42,852 nucleotides of DNA from Opitutia bacterium (GCA_003142615.1 PLMW01000043.1:1-42852); one strand, 5' to 3'; shown: positions 25,865 to 36,988, numbered from the stretch's first letter. Made by a program: numbers and translations. The notes: a model not told the origin generated them from the sequence alone.

Positions 25865-27052
25865 TCACTGGATCCAGTAGCTCGCCTGCGAAACCTGGCC
25901 GAGCGCCGACGGGCTGATGCGCGTGGCCTTGCGGGTCTCGGTGTCGAGAATCCACAGGCTGCGCTGGTTGGCCTGGCGCGCCGTGTAGAGAAGATGGCGG
26001 CCGTCGGCCAGCCAGCACGGTTCGATTGCGTCGAGCGGCGCGGCCGACACCTGCATCGCCTGCCGGGTGGAGAAATCGTAGACGGCAATCTGGAAGCCCC
26101 GGCCCACGCCCATCGTGAACGCCAGCTTGTTCGCATCCCAGCGGCACCAGTCGGGCTCGGCGCAGTAGCGGCTGATGTTCGTCGGCAGACGCTGCGGCGT
26201 GGCGCCCACCGCCGCCGGCATGACATAAAGCTGCGGCCCGGGCTCGGAAGTGAACACCAGCCGGGTGCCGTCGGGCGACCAGCACGGCCCGGCCTTGACG
26301 GCCGGATAGCGCGTGAGCCGCGAAATCATCTTGCCCTGCGCATTGCTCACGTAGATCTCGGAATTCCCCTCGCCGCTCAGCACCATCGCCACGCGGCCGC
26401 CATCCGGGCTGTACCGTCCGCCGGTGTTGGTGCCCTGCACGCTGACAAAGAGCGCCGGGTTCCGCGTGGCCAGATCCAGCACATAAATGTCCGGAAACCC
26501 GTTGCGATAGCTGGTGAAGATCAGCCGGCGCCCGTCGGGCGACCAGCGCGGTCTGATGATCTGCCGGCTGACTCCCGGCCAGCCCACCACCTCGCCACCG
26601 AACAGGTCGGAGGTCATGATCTCCATGCCACTGCCGCGGTCGCTGATGAACACGAGCTTCCCGGCGAAGAACCCGCGCAGCTTGCTCGTGTGCGCCACGG
26701 CGATGTCGGCCGCGCGCAGCAGCGCGTTGCGTGCGCTGGTGCCGGTGACGATCTCGCTGTGCACCGGCAGGCCCGTCGCCCCGCGGGTGATCTCCACGCG
26801 CACCTGGGCCGCCGCGACCTGGGTGAAGTTGAGGTCGTACGCCGCGCCGCCGGTCACGAGCCGGTAGGCGCCGTGCGCGCCGAAGGCCAGGCGGGCCAGG
26901 CTGCCGAGCTCGGGTGTGGAGGCATTGACCTGAAGGGAGGTCACGTTCCGGTCGGCGTCGATGTCGACGATGCCGATGGGCTTGGCACTGTCGGCGAAGG
27001 CCGTCGCGGCCGCCGCCACCAGGAGGAGAAGGGAGGGAAGACAGGATCGCAT
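25865..27052 (-). CDS. exported TolB-like beta-propeller protein
   Basis: This 395-residue protein has a signal peptide (MRSCLPSLLLLVAAAATAFA), an N-terminal TolB-N-like domain (about 25-160), and a C-terminal propeller of repeated WSPDGRRLIFTS-type blades (PRWSPDGRRLIFTSYR, GRYSPDGGRVAMV, PCWSPDGTRLVFTSE). In Proteobacteria TolB works with Pal at the envelope during division. No tolQRA or pal is present nearby, so a TolB role is probable but not proven. The true start is the ATG at 27052; the frame reads on upstream to 28078, antisense to the Mrp gene. Confidence 0.82.
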   Translation of the reverse strand: MRSCLPSLLLLVAAAATAFADSAKPIGIVDIDADRNVTSLQVNASTPELGSLARLAFGAHGAYRLVTGGAAYDLNFTQVAAAQVRVEITRGATGLPVHSEIVTGTSARNALLRAADIAVAHTSKLRGFFAGKLVFISDRGSGMEIMTSDLFGGEVVGWPGVSRQIIRPRWSPDGRRLIFTSYRNGFPDIYVLDLATRNPALFVSVQGTNTGGRYSPDGGRVAMVLSGEGNSEIYVSNAQGKMISRLTRYPAVKAGPCWSPDGTRLVFTSEPGPQLYVMPAAVGATPQRLPTNISRYCAEPDWCRWDANKLAFTMGVGRGFQIAVYDFSTRQAMQVSAAPLDAIEPCWLADGRHLLYTARQANQRSLWILDTETRKATRISPSALGQVSQASYWIQ

Positions 27053-27199
27053 GGAAAGATGGAAGGGAAGGACCGCGCCGGGCGCGGCGAGTTTCTTATT
27101 TACAGACCGGGCCGCCTGCACAACGTAAATCCGCCTTTCGCAGTCCGCGCGACGTCGCTTGTGTTTGCCGGCGGGCCGCGCACCTTTCACCACCGCACC

Positions 27200-28282
27200 G
27201 TGACACCCGAAGCCATCAAGGAAGCCCTCAAGCAGGTGAAGTATCCCGGCTTCAGCCGCGACATTGTGTCGTTCGGCCTCGTGCGCGCCGCGGCCGTGGT
27301 CGAGGGCACGGCGAAGGTTTCGCTCGCGCTGACCACGTCCGATCCGCACGTGCCCGCCGCGCTCAAGGCCGAGGTGGAAAAAGTGCTGCGCGCCCTGCCG
27401 GGGGTGCAAAAAACCGTCATCGAGATCGCGGTCTCGCCCGTGCGCACCCCCGCCGCCGGTACTGGCGGCAATCTGGCCGGCGGCACGGCGCCCACGGGCA
27501 TCAAGCACGCCGTGGCCATCGCCAGCGGCAAGGGCGGCGTGGGCAAGTCCACCTTCGCGGTCAATCTGGCGTGCGCCCTGGCGCAGCTGCTCGCGGCGCA
27601 GGGCCAGGCCGGCCGCGTGGGCCTGATGGATTGTGACATCTACGGCCCCACGGTGCCGCTCATGATCGGCCTGCACGGGCGGCCGGAACTCGAGGGCGAC
27701 GGCGCCGAGGCCATGCTCCTGCCGATGGAGATCCACGGCGTGAAGGTCATGTCGATGGGCTTCCTCGTCGACGACGACACGCCGGTCATCTGGCGCGGCC
27801 CGATGATCATGAAGGCCGTGCAGCAGTTCGTGCAAAACGTGAAGTGGGGCGAACTCGAGGTGCTGCTCGTCGACCTGCCGCCCGGCACGGGGGACGCGCA
27901 GCTGTCGCTGGTGCAGATCCTGCCGCTCGATGGCGCCGTGCTCGTCACCACGCCCCAGCTCGCCGCGACGAACGTGGCGCGCAAGGGCGGCCTGATGTTC
28001 CGCAAGGTCAACGTGCCCCTCCTCGGCGTGGCGGAAAACATGAGCTATTTCACCGATCCCGCCGGCCGCCGCCACCATCTCTTCGGCGAAGGCGGCGGCG
28101 CCCGCCTCGCCGACGCGCTCGGCACCGCGCTGCTGGGCCAGGTGCCGCTGCTCCCCGAAATCCGGGCGGGCGGCGACGCCGGCAAACCGGCCGTCGTCAG
28201 CGAGCCCGGCGGCGCCGCCGCGGAGGCGTTCCGCGCAATCGCGCAGAGTTTGCTTGACCGGCTGGCAACCGCCGGTCGTTGA
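27200..28282 (+). CDS. Mrp/NBP35-family P-loop ATPase (Fe-S cluster carrier)
   Basis: This 360-residue protein starts at GTG 27200. It has an N-terminal MIP18-like domain (1-80), then a deviant Walker A SGKGGVGKST at 109-118, DCDIYGPT, and LPPGTGDAQL. Mrp proteins carry Fe-S clusters to apoproteins. The CxxC that usually follows ENMSYF is replaced here by TDPAGRRHH, so cluster binding, if any, must use other residues. The two genes that follow on the same strand are close and probably co-transcribed. It is divergent from the TolB-like gene. Confidence 0.88.
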   Translation: MTPEAIKEALKQVKYPGFSRDIVSFGLVRAAAVVEGTAKVSLALTTSDPHVPAALKAEVEKVLRALPGVQKTVIEIAVSPVRTPAAGTGGNLAGGTAPTGIKHAVAIASGKGGVGKSTFAVNLACALAQLLAAQGQAGRVGLMDCDIYGPTVPLMIGLHGRPELEGDGAEAMLLPMEIHGVKVMSMGFLVDDDTPVIWRGPMIMKAVQQFVQNVKWGELEVLLVDLPPGTGDAQLSLVQILPLDGAVLVTTPQLAATNVARKGGLMFRKVNVPLLGVAENMSYFTDPAGRRHHLFGEGGGARLADALGTALLGQVPLLPEIRAGGDAGKPAVVSEPGGAAAEAFRAIAQSLLDRLATAGR

Positions 28283-28320
28283 ATTGACAGCCCTTTTTGC
28301 TTACTTCTACGTTAAACACC

Positions 28321-28644
28321 ATGGCGCTGACGAAAGAAGACGTGGTTTCCGTGTTGCGCACCTGTCGCGACCCGGAGATTCCCGTCAACATCGTGGACCT
28401 CGGACTCATCTATGACGTTGACGTCCGGGAGTCCGCTGCCGCCGAACCCGGCTACGATGTCAGCGTGAAAATGACCCTGACCTCGCCCGGCTGCCCCATG
28501 TCGCAGTCGATCTCCGCCGAGGTGCACCGCAAGCTCCTCGGCCTCGATCGCGTGCGACGCGCGAAAGTGGATCTCGTCTGGGAGCCAGTCTGGCACCCTT
28601 CGATGATCACCGCCGAGGGGCGCCATCAACTTAACCCAACCTGA
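28321..28644 (+). CDS. MIP18 (DUF59) family Fe-S assembly protein
   Basis: This 107-residue protein has the MIP18 signature DPEIPVNIVDLGLIYDV and TSPGCPM, with the conserved Cys. Relatives (SufT, PaaD) assist Fe-S cluster maturation. The gap of 38 bases to the Mrp-like ATPase upstream, itself carrying a MIP18-like N-terminus, supports a joint role. The start ATG at 28321 gives the typical MALTKEDVVSVLR opening. Confidence 0.85.
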   Translation: MALTKEDVVSVLRTCRDPEIPVNIVDLGLIYDVDVRESAAAEPGYDVSVKMTLTSPGCPMSQSISAEVHRKLLGLDRVRRAKVDLVWEPVWHPSMITAEGRHQLNPT

Positions 28645-28658
28645 CGACCGTGGTCTCC

Positions 28659-28952
28659 ATGTCTTCCCTGCCCAAAGAGCCTGAAACGTCACGCGAGTTC
28701 GTAAAGCAATCCTCGCTGTATCAGGAATTCCTCGCCGAGCGGGAAGAGATCCTCCGCCACAAGTGGCTCGAGTCCGAGCGCTTGGGCTACGACATCGGCT
28801 TTGAGCGCGCGCTGCTCGACTGGATCCGCAAGCACCGGGACGGCTGGCGCGCCCACCGCCGCGCGCTGCTCCAACAGCAGCAACAGGCGCAGGCCGCGCT
28901 CCGGCCGGCCGCCGGCGTCCTGGTCGAGGCCGGACAGAAACAACAAAACTGA
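28659..28952 (+). CDS. small hypothetical protein with EFLAEREEILRHKW motif
   Basis: This 97-residue protein has a recognisable core: SLYQEFLAEREEILRHKW, then GYDIGFERALLDWIRKHRDGW. I recall this pattern in short conserved proteins of Planctomycetes, Verrucomicrobia and Cyanobacteria, annotated as DUF4032-like; the function is unknown. A Gln-rich tail follows (LLQQQQQAQAAL). The ATG at 28659 is preferred over a GTG at 28650. It is 14 bases after the MIP18 gene, and the terminator overlaps its stop. Confidence 0.6.
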   Translation: MSSLPKEPETSREFVKQSSLYQEFLAEREEILRHKWLESERLGYDIGFERALLDWIRKHRDGWRAHRRALLQQQQQAQAALRPAAGVLVEAGQKQQN

Positions 28953-28975
28953 CCCCGGGTGGGAGTCAGTTTTTC
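28945..28975 (+). terminator. intrinsic terminator at the end of the Mrp operon
   Basis: AAAACTGAC (28945-28953) pairs with GTCAGTTTT (28965-28974 region) around an 11-base loop and is followed by a T-run. The stop codon TGA (28950-28952) lies inside the stem. The stem has 9 pairs but only four G-C pairs, so strength is moderate. Confidence 0.6.
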
Positions 28976-29022
28976 GGAGGCGATCCCGGCGCCGCTGGCG
29001 GCGCGCGGGAGGGAGCGCCGGC

Positions 29023-29187
29023 TTACTTGATTTCCTTGTGCAGCGTGTGTCGGCGCAGGAAGGGGTTGTACTTCATTTTCTCGATGCGCTCCGTCACGGT
29101 CTTCTTGTTGCGCGTCGTGAGATAGCGGGAGGGCGGCTTGCCCTCCTTCCGGGCTTCAGTGCATTCGAGGGTGACGACTTCTTGCAT
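29023..29187 (-). CDS. rpmG: 50S ribosomal protein L33
   Basis: This 54-residue protein is L33, a small protein of the large subunit near the E site. Recognisable segments are [43 protein letters not shown]. It has only one Cys, so it is the zinc-free form. The start ATG is at 29185-29187 and the TAA at 29023-29025. It ends 48 bases after the terminator of the convergent operon. Neighbouring rpmB or secE are not seen. Confidence 0.93.
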   Translation of the reverse strand: MQEVVTLECTEARKEGKPPSRYLTTRNKKTVTERIEKMKYNPFLRRHTLHKEIK

Positions 29188-29694
29188 GGCGGCAAAGGGT
29201 TGGAGGGGTCAGAGCAAAGGGGCCCGCCGACGGGGCGCAACCCCAAAGTGAGGGATCGAAAATTTCTCCGCCCTCAACCGCCGCGAAACCGCGCCCGTCC
29301 CGGCCCAGGAGCGCACCAGGCCTCTGCCGAAACCCGGGGCCCACCCGCCGGCCAGCCGGGAATCTCCCCTTTCCGGGGATGGGACGCACAACATCGTGGT
29401 CCAACGAAGCTTCGCTGGATTTTGCAGTTGTCTTCTCGCGGCAGTTTTTGACATTGCCTGCATGGCTGCGGAAGGCGCCCTCGACTGGGGCTACGGGCTG
29501 CCCCGCCTGGTGATGCCGGCCATCTGGGCTTTTGGCCTGCTGCTGTTCAACGCCCTTGACGAACTGTCGGCGCAAAAAAAGTGATCCCCATTGGGATCGC
29601 CGCCGCCTGCGTCATCCAGACCTGGCTTTCTGTGCTCAGCACCTGGTATTGACCGCCCAGTCCATCCCATTCCGGTGATTCAGCCGGCCGGCCC
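29188..29694. other. intergenic region with at most one short ORF
   Basis: This 507-base gap lies between rpmG and the diadenylate cyclase gene. Except for the small candidate frame at 29396-29584, the reading frames are antisense-like. I see no tRNA cloverleaf or riboswitch. An inverted repeat around CCCCTTTCCGGGG at about 29366-29378 is too short to interpret. Confidence 0.4.
29396..29584 (+). CDS. possible small membrane protein
   Basis: This 62-codon frame starts with GTG and encodes a hydrophobic segment (RLVMPAIWAFGLLLFNAL) near its C-terminus, then a short charged tail. An internal ATG is at 29462. There is no ribosome binding site and no known family. It could be real or chance. Confidence 0.2.
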   Translation: MVQRSFAGFCSCLLAAVFDIACMAAEGALDWGYGLPRLVMPAIWAFGLLLFNALDELSAQKK

Positions 29695-31050
29695 TCAGCT
29701 GCCGCTCATCCTCTTTTCCGTCAGCGGCAGCATGACTCCGCGACGGAAGAGCGTCACCTGGCCCGTGCTCGACGAGATGACGATAGAAATGCACTGCGTG
29801 GCCACGGAGATCGCCGCCGCCGCCGCGTGGCGCGAACCGAGCCCGCCCGGCAGTGCGTGATCGTAGTCCGCCGCCTGGATGAGGCTGCCCGCCGATTCCA
29901 CCACGCCATCGCCCCGGATGATGAACGCACCGTCGATCGAGGAGAACTCCTTGATCGTCTCATCCATGAACGGGCTGAGAATGTTCCGGTCCTCCTCCTT
30001 GTAGCCGTAGAATGGATTGAGCACGAGCGGTTTGATGAACTTGTCCACCCGGTCCGTGTCGCCCACCACAAAGAGTCCGCCCACCGGCCGGCCTTCGCGG
30101 CCCTCCACCGCCAGGTCCGTGGCGACCGCGAGCACGCGCTCGAGCACCTCGGGTTTCACGTCGGCCGGCAGGAGGTCGGCCGGTCCCGTGAGCAGCGTCT
30201 GGAACTCGCGCTCCACGTCGACCACGACCACGGTGTCGAACTGGTTGCTGCCCGCAATGCCGCCCACGCAGCAGAGGCGGTCGCTGAAATTGATGAGCCC
30301 GCGCGTGATCGCCACCAGCACGGCGCTGCGCAGCTGCGCCAGGCGCTGGTTGGAGAACGAGCGCACCTGGATGATCTCCGCGAATCCCTTCCGTTCCTCG
30401 CCGGATTCGCCGGGATTGCGGGTCACCAGGATGGTCTTGTTCGCGCCAAACCATTTGCCCGCCTCGATGCCGCCCACGAAGGTGTCGCCGAACACCATGA
30501 TCGCCGAGCAGCCGCAGCCCTTGGCCACGCGCTCCGCCTCGCGAAACATGATGCGGTTGACGCGATTCTGCTGCAGCTGCGCCGGCCGCGCCGCGATGCC
30601 GCCGAGGCCGGTGAAGAGGCGGTCGTGGAAAATGTCGAGGTCCGGGGCCTGGATCAGGCTGTGGACGAAGTCCGGCTCCTTGACCAGCCGGGCGAGCGAG
30701 GCGAGCACCTGCAGGTAATCGCGCGCGGTCTCGTCCGCAATGAGCATGATGATGAGGTGAATCCGCTCGTTGTCCTTGAGTCCGTCATAGCGGATGCCCG
30801 CCTGGCTGCGGCCGATGGCCAGCACATAGCGGCGGTGCATCTTGACGCGCACATGCGGCAGGGCCACCCCGAGGCCGAGGTAGGTGGTCATCGTATTCTC
30901 GCGCTGCAGCAGGCCCCGCAGCAGCGCATCCCGGTTGAGATCGGAGAAACGGCTGGTGGAAATCTCCAGCAGTTCCGCCAGCGCCCCCTTCAGGTCGCTG
31001 CTGATGAGGTCGACGATCCTCTGGCGCGTGATGAATTTTTCGATCCGCAT
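29695..31050 (-). CDS. PTS EIIA / PYK-C-like / diadenylate cyclase fusion
   Basis: This 451-residue protein has three parts. Residues 1-150 are an EIIA domain of the fructose/nitrogen type, with phospho-acceptor His66 in GVALPHVRV. Residues 155-300 are an alpha/beta domain like pyruvate kinase C-terminal domains and the N-terminal half of archaeal DacZ (AIMVFGDTFVGGIEAGKWF, then FDTVVVVDVEREF). Residues 330-445 are a DAC domain with DGA at 373 and SRHAAAA in place of GTRHRAA (Arg407, His408). DAC enzymes make c-di-AMP from two ATP. The N-terminal EIIA suggests phosphorylation could control synthesis. Recognition of the middle domain is from recalled patterns. nuoA lies 40 bases upstream, so the two may be co-transcribed. 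The RHR to RHA change leaves activity in doubt. Confidence 0.78.
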   Translation of the reverse strand: MRIEKFITRQRIVDLISSDLKGALAELLEISTSRFSDLNRDALLRGLLQRENTMTTYLGLGVALPHVRVKMHRRYVLAIGRSQAGIRYDGLKDNERIHLIIMLIADETARDYLQVLASLARLVKEPDFVHSLIQAPDLDIFHDRLFTGLGGIAARPAQLQQNRVNRIMFREAERVAKGCGCSAIMVFGDTFVGGIEAGKWFGANKTILVTRNPGESGEERKGFAEIIQVRSFSNQRLAQLRSAVLVAITRGLINFSDRLCCVGGIAGSNQFDTVVVVDVEREFQTLLTGPADLLPADVKPEVLERVLAVATDLAVEGREGRPVGGLFVVGDTDRVDKFIKPLVLNPFYGYKEEDRNILSPFMDETIKEFSSIDGAFIIRGDGVVESAGSLIQAADYDHALPGGLGSRHAAAAAISVATQCISIVISSSTGQVTLFRRGVMLPLTEKRMSGS

Positions 31051-31090
31051 GCGGAAATCCGGTCATGACGCCAGCCGGCGTCGGGGGCGG

Positions 31091-31468
31091 TCACCTCTCC
31101 CAGTCCAGCGCGCCCTTTCTTGCCTCGTAGACCAGGCCGAGCACCAGCAGTCCGAGGAAGCAGAGCATCGGCAGCAGGATCGGGATGTGATTCGCCAGAA
31201 ACTCGCGGTAGACAAAGGTCAAGGGGATGAGAAAGATCACCTCGATGTCGAAGAGGATGAACAGCAGCGCGGTGACAAAGAATTTCACCGGGAACCGCGC
31301 GCGCTGGAGACCCCCGCCGGGCACGCCGCATTCGTAGGCCGTGTCCTGGATTTTGTTCTTCTTCGCCCGCTGGCCGAGGAGGTGGCTCGCGCCGATGACC
31401 GCGGCGGCAATGCCCGCCGCCAGGATGATCTGGTACAGGAAGGGCAGATAGGCGGCGGATGACATCAT
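31091..31468 (-). CDS. nuoA: NADH-quinone oxidoreductase subunit A
   Basis: This 125-residue membrane protein has three transmembrane helices and the NuoA motif YECGVP, then ARFPVKFFVTALLFILFDIEVIFLIPL. NuoA is part of the membrane arm of complex I, which oxidises NADH and pumps protons. The start is an ATG at 31468 or 31465. No nuoB or other nuo gene follows; the next gene is the DAC fusion. Thus this is a solitary copy, perhaps separated from a main operon elsewhere. Confidence 0.9.
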   Translation of the reverse strand: MMSSAAYLPFLYQIILAAGIAAAVIGASHLLGQRAKKNKIQDTAYECGVPGGGLQRARFPVKFFVTALLFILFDIEVIFLIPLTFVYREFLANHIPILLPMLCFLGLLVLGLVYEARKGALDWER

Positions 31469-31578
31469 GACTAAATTGCCCGGAAACAGCCGGATGACTC
31501 AAGTGGAAACTTGCGGGCCGGATGCGTCCATTCGCTTCCCTTCATTCCGGGCGGGGTGGCATCAGCCGGGAAAATGCC

Positions 31579-32685
31579 TCACGAGCCCGGCGGCAGGTCC
31601 GCCGGCAGCCGCACCCATTGCACCGAGCCGACCTTGTCCGAGCCCACGCCGAGCTGTTCGGCGAATTCCAGCATGCGCAGGCCGTCGGAATCGATCTCCT
31701 TGAAGCCGGCCTGCAGGCGGCCGCGGTTGATGCGTTCGAGCATGAGCGCATCGAGCATCACCGGATCGGCGCTCAGCCAGAGGCGCGGCTCGGACAGCGT
31801 GTAGAGCGAGTTGAAGTAGGGTCCGCCGATGAACTGGTAGCGTTCGAGGCTCACGATCGAGAACACCCACGTCGCGCGCAGCTCGGGGATGGCGGCCATT
31901 TCGGCCACCGCGGCGGGGGCGTTGGCCGGGCTGCGGAAGAAGCGCAGGGTGTTCGAGGCGTTCCAGAGCGTGGCGTTTACCAGCGCGCCGTTGATGCCGA
32001 GCACCGCATGGTCGGTGTAGACGGGCAGGTTGATCCAGAAGTCGGAGTCGAGAAACAGCGGCGTATCGAGAAAGCTCTTGCGATCCTCGTCCACGGTGGT
32101 CTGCACCTTGCCGCCCGCGGCCTCCTCGGCCGCCTTTTCGTTGAGGATCGGATCGAAGCGCGTGGGCAGCGGGCTGTCGTAGAACCAGGTCGAATCGTAA
32201 AACTTGCCCGACTCGAGCACGTAGACCGGATGATTCTTGAACGGGGTCGCGCCCGTGGACAGCGACGGCAGATAGTTCGTGAACCGCATCCGGAGCTGGC
32301 TGAGGCCGACGAGGAAGATGTTCTGGGTCTTGAAGCCGCGCCGTTCCAGCGCCTCAATCACCGCCTCCACGAGTGGAATCGGCGTGGCCAGGCCGGGGCC
32401 GGAGTCGCTGTAGATCTTCAGGCCGACCTTGCCTTTTGCCCCCGGCACGAGGCGCCGGCCGCTGATCTGCTCGAAACGGGTGAACATCGTCTCCACCGCG
32501 CCGGCGTAATCCTTTTCGCTAAAACCGCGCAGTTCGCTTTCCAGCACGGGGCAGGGCACGGCTTTTTGCGGCAGCTCCGTCGTCTCCGCCGCCCGGGCCG
32601 GGCCGGCCCCCGCCAGGCCGAGCGCGATCACCGCCAGCACCGCCCGCCAGGCGGGACCGTCCGTCAACTCACTCCGTAAATGCAT
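31579..32685 (-). CDS. exported DUF362-like protein
   Basis: This 368-residue protein has a signal peptide (AVLAVIALGLAGAGPARA) after the ATG at 32685. The following part resembles DUF362 proteins: KVGLKIYSDSGPG, then LVEAVIEALERRGFKTQNIFLVG, then FWINLPVYTDHAVLGINGALVN, and ERINRGR near the C-terminus. Some DUF362 proteins carry Fe-S domains, but no Cys clusters are seen here. The function is unknown. It is divergent from dnaG with about 143 bases between starts. Confidence 0.7.
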   Translation of the reverse strand: MHLRSELTDGPAWRAVLAVIALGLAGAGPARAAETTELPQKAVPCPVLESELRGFSEKDYAGAVETMFTRFEQISGRRLVPGAKGKVGLKIYSDSGPGLATPIPLVEAVIEALERRGFKTQNIFLVGLSQLRMRFTNYLPSLSTGATPFKNHPVYVLESGKFYDSTWFYDSPLPTRFDPILNEKAAEEAAGGKVQTTVDEDRKSFLDTPLFLDSDFWINLPVYTDHAVLGINGALVNATLWNASNTLRFFRSPANAPAAVAEMAAIPELRATWVFSIVSLERYQFIGGPYFNSLYTLSEPRLWLSADPVMLDALMLERINRGRLQAGFKEIDSDGLRMLEFAEQLGVGSDKVGSVQWVRLPADLPPGS

Positions 32686-32828
32686 GCTCGATATGTCGTT
32701 CAATCCCGCGCAGGGTTCCACGCGGAAGGCGGGAAACTTGACACACCTCTCCATGAGTTGAAAGTGCATTCTTCGTTTTTCCCCGCCGTCCGCCCAGCGC
32801 CGTCGCCCGCCGCGCCCGGCGTTTCGTC

Positions 32829-34703
32829 ATGCCCGCCATCAAATCCACCAGCCTGCGCGATCTCAAGGCCCGCGTAAACCTCCTCGACGTGGTGTCCCGC
32901 GTGGTGACGGTGCGCAAGGTCGGCTCGCGCTTCCGCGGGCTCTGCCCGTTTCATCAGGAGAAGACGCCTTCTTTCTACGTCAATCCCGACAACGGCTTCT
33001 ACAAGTGCTTCGGCTGCGGCAAGGCGGGCGACGTCATCACCTTTGTGCGCGAAACCGAGGGCCTCACTTTCACCGAGGCGGTCGAGACGATTGCCAAGCG
33101 CTTCGGCGTGACTCTGGAATACGAGGCGGGCGCGGGCCCGAGCCGCGAGGAACGCTCGCTGCGGCAGGAGCTGTTCGAGCTGCATGAGCTCGCCGCCGAG
33201 CATTTTTATCAGGCCTTCAAGGGCCCGGGCCCCGCCGGTGACTTCATGCGCGCCTACTGGACGGAGAAGCGGCGTTTCCCGGTCGAGCTGGCCGACGAGT
33301 TCAAGATCGGCGCGGCCGACGCCAACGGCGGCGAACTTGCGGCCATGCTGATGCGGAGGAAGTTCTCCGAGGAGGCGCTGCGCCAGTGCGGCCTGTTCTT
33401 TGCGCCCCGTGACGGCGGACCCATCGTGCTCGGCACACTCAAGCACCGCTTCCGCGGCCGGCTGATGATCCCCATCCGCGACCACCAGGGGCGCGTCGTG
33501 GCGTTCACGGCACGGCAGACCGACCTCACGCCGGCCGACGATCCCGCGCGCGAGGCCAAGTATGTCAACTCCCCCGAGACGCCGATCTTCACCAAGGGCA
33601 ACCTGCTCTTCAACCTCGACCGCGCCCGCTCGCACGTCGGCGACGACCGGCCGTTCGTGCTCGTGGAGGGGCAGCTCGACGCGCTGCGCTGCTGGCAGGT
33701 CGGCCTGAAGACCGCCGTCGCCCCGCAGGGCACGGCCATCACCGACACCCAGCTCGCGCTGCTGCGCCGGTATCATCTGGAAGTGGAGTGTTTCTTCGAC
33801 AGTGACAGCGCCGGCCAGAAGGCCGCGCTGCGCTTCCTGCCGCTGGCGCTCAAGACCGGACTGGAGGTGCGCTTCCTCACGCTGGCCGGCGCGGAGAAGG
33901 TCGATCCCGACCTGCTTTTCCTCGAACGCGGTCTCGCCGCCTACGACGAGTTGCGTCACAGCGCCCTCAGCATGATGGGATTCATGCAGCGGTACATTCT
34001 GCCCGACCCCCGGGCGGCGACGTCGGAAGCCACCGCGCGGGCCGTCCAGCAGATTTACGAGGTCGTTGCCGCCACGGACTCGGAAGTCCTGCAGAAGCAG
34101 CTGCTGGCCGAAATCGCGCCGGTGATCGGGGCGCTCCGCATCATGCCGGATGCCTTCGAACGGGATTTCCTAAGGTTCGTCCGCCACCGGAGCCGTCAGA
34201 GCCCGCCCGCCGCCCCGGCGCCCGGGGCGGGTCCTCTTCCCGCTGCCACCACGGTCCGTCCGCCGGAGCACGACCTGCTGCTGCTCTGCCTGCACTATGA
34301 GCAGTTCGGCAAGCCGCTTGCGCACGAGCTGCTGCCCCGCGACTGGATTGATGCGGCCCATCCGTCCGGCGCCATTCTCCGGCGCTTTCTCACCGAGTTT
34401 GAACACGACACCTGGCCCGGCCGCGACCATCTCGACGAACTGCTGGAAACGCCGGAGGAAAAAACGCTGGTCGCCTCCCTGCTGTTCGAGTCGCCCGCCA
34501 TCGACGATCCCCGCAAAGTCGCCAACGAGGGGCTGCGCCGCCTGCAGTCCCGCACACTCGAGCCGCGCCTGCGCCAGATAGAACTTGAAATAGCCTCCAA
34601 ACAGACGGATGTTGACGCTGACATACTACTCTTGTTGCTGAGGGACCGCTCCGAGCTTCAACGCCAACTCCGCCAACCACCTGCGCTGGCGGATGGTGGT
34701 TGA
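32829..34703 (+). CDS. dnaG: DNA primase
   Basis: This 624-residue primase makes RNA primers at the replication fork. The N-terminal zinc finger has Cys39, His42, Cys60, Cys63 ([11 protein letters not shown] and [11 protein letters not shown]). The Toprim core includes [11 protein letters not shown] and [13 protein letters not shown], whose acidic residues bind metal. The C-terminal part (about 470-624) should bind DnaB helicase. rpoD starts 20 bases after the stop, the conserved dnaG-rpoD order seen in many bacteria. Confidence 0.95.
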   Translation: MPAIKSTSLRDLKARVNLLDVVSRVVTVRKVGSRFRGLCPFHQEKTPSFYVNPDNGFYKCFGCGKAGDVITFVRETEGLTFTEAVETIAKRFGVTLEYEAGAGPSREERSLRQELFELHELAAEHFYQAFKGPGPAGDFMRAYWTEKRRFPVELADEFKIGAADANGGELAAMLMRRKFSEEALRQCGLFFAPRDGGPIVLGTLKHRFRGRLMIPIRDHQGRVVAFTARQTDLTPADDPAREAKYVNSPETPIFTKGNLLFNLDRARSHVGDDRPFVLVEGQLDALRCWQVGLKTAVAPQGTAITDTQLALLRRYHLEVECFFDSDSAGQKAALRFLPLALKTGLEVRFLTLAGAEKVDPDLLFLERGLAAYDELRHSALSMMGFMQRYILPDPRAATSEATARAVQQIYEVVAATDSEVLQKQLLAEIAPVIGALRIMPDAFERDFLRFVRHRSRQSPPAAPAPGAGPLPAATTVRPPEHDLLLLCLHYEQFGKPLAHELLPRDWIDAAHPSGAILRRFLTEFEHDTWPGRDHLDELLETPEEKTLVASLLFESPAIDDPRKVANEGLRRLQSRTLEPRLRQIELEIASKQTDVDADILLLLLRDRSELQRQLRQPPALADGG

Positions 34704-34723
34704 TTGTTTTCCAAAATCTTTCC

Positions 34724-36544
<1,821 letters not shown>

Positions 36545-36632
36545 GCAGCTTGCATCTTCGGTCTTGAATCAGACGCCGGCGCCGCCGCTTTCACTCTTTA
36601 CACCCCTGCCCCGTCGGATACCTTCCATCATC

Positions 36633-36890
36633 ATGCCCCTTCCCGCACTTCCGCTGGCTATTTTCAATCTCGGCGGCTCCGAACTGATCCTGATTCTGCT
36701 GATCCTGCTGCTGCTGTTCGGCGGCTCAAAACTGCCCTCACTGGCCCGCGGTCTCGGCCAGGCGATCCGCGAATTCAAGAAAGCCAGCAACGAAGACGCC
36801 GAGCACAAGCCGGCGGCAGAGACCGACGCGTCCAAGGCCGCCGAGCCCAAGAAGCCCGGCAACGGCACCACCACCCCCGGCGCGAACTGA
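36633..36890 (+). CDS. tatA: Sec-independent translocase protein TatA
   Basis: This 85-residue protein has one N-terminal transmembrane helix (LILILLILLLLFGG), then the amphipathic helix SKLPSLARGLGQAIREFKKA and a Lys/Glu/Pro tail. TatA subunits form the pore of the twin-arginine translocase, which exports folded proteins. tatB and tatC are not in the window. It follows rpoD on the same strand and may be expressed with it. Confidence 0.92.
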   Translation: MPLPALPLAIFNLGGSELILILLILLLLFGGSKLPSLARGLGQAIREFKKASNEDAEHKPAAETDASKAAEPKKPGNGTTTPGAN

Positions 36891-36988
36891 CCGGCGCGGC
36901 GGCCGGCTTGCTGATCGGATAGGCCGGGACGGTGTCTGCCACGCCGGTGCGCTGGGCGGGCCTTGGCGGGAAGCCCGCCTCCGTCCAG

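Noticed and set aside
32738-32766. TTGACA upstream of dnaG as a promoter
   Set aside because: The -35 box is perfect but the -10 region at 17 bases (AAAGTG) is poor, so it is not annotated.
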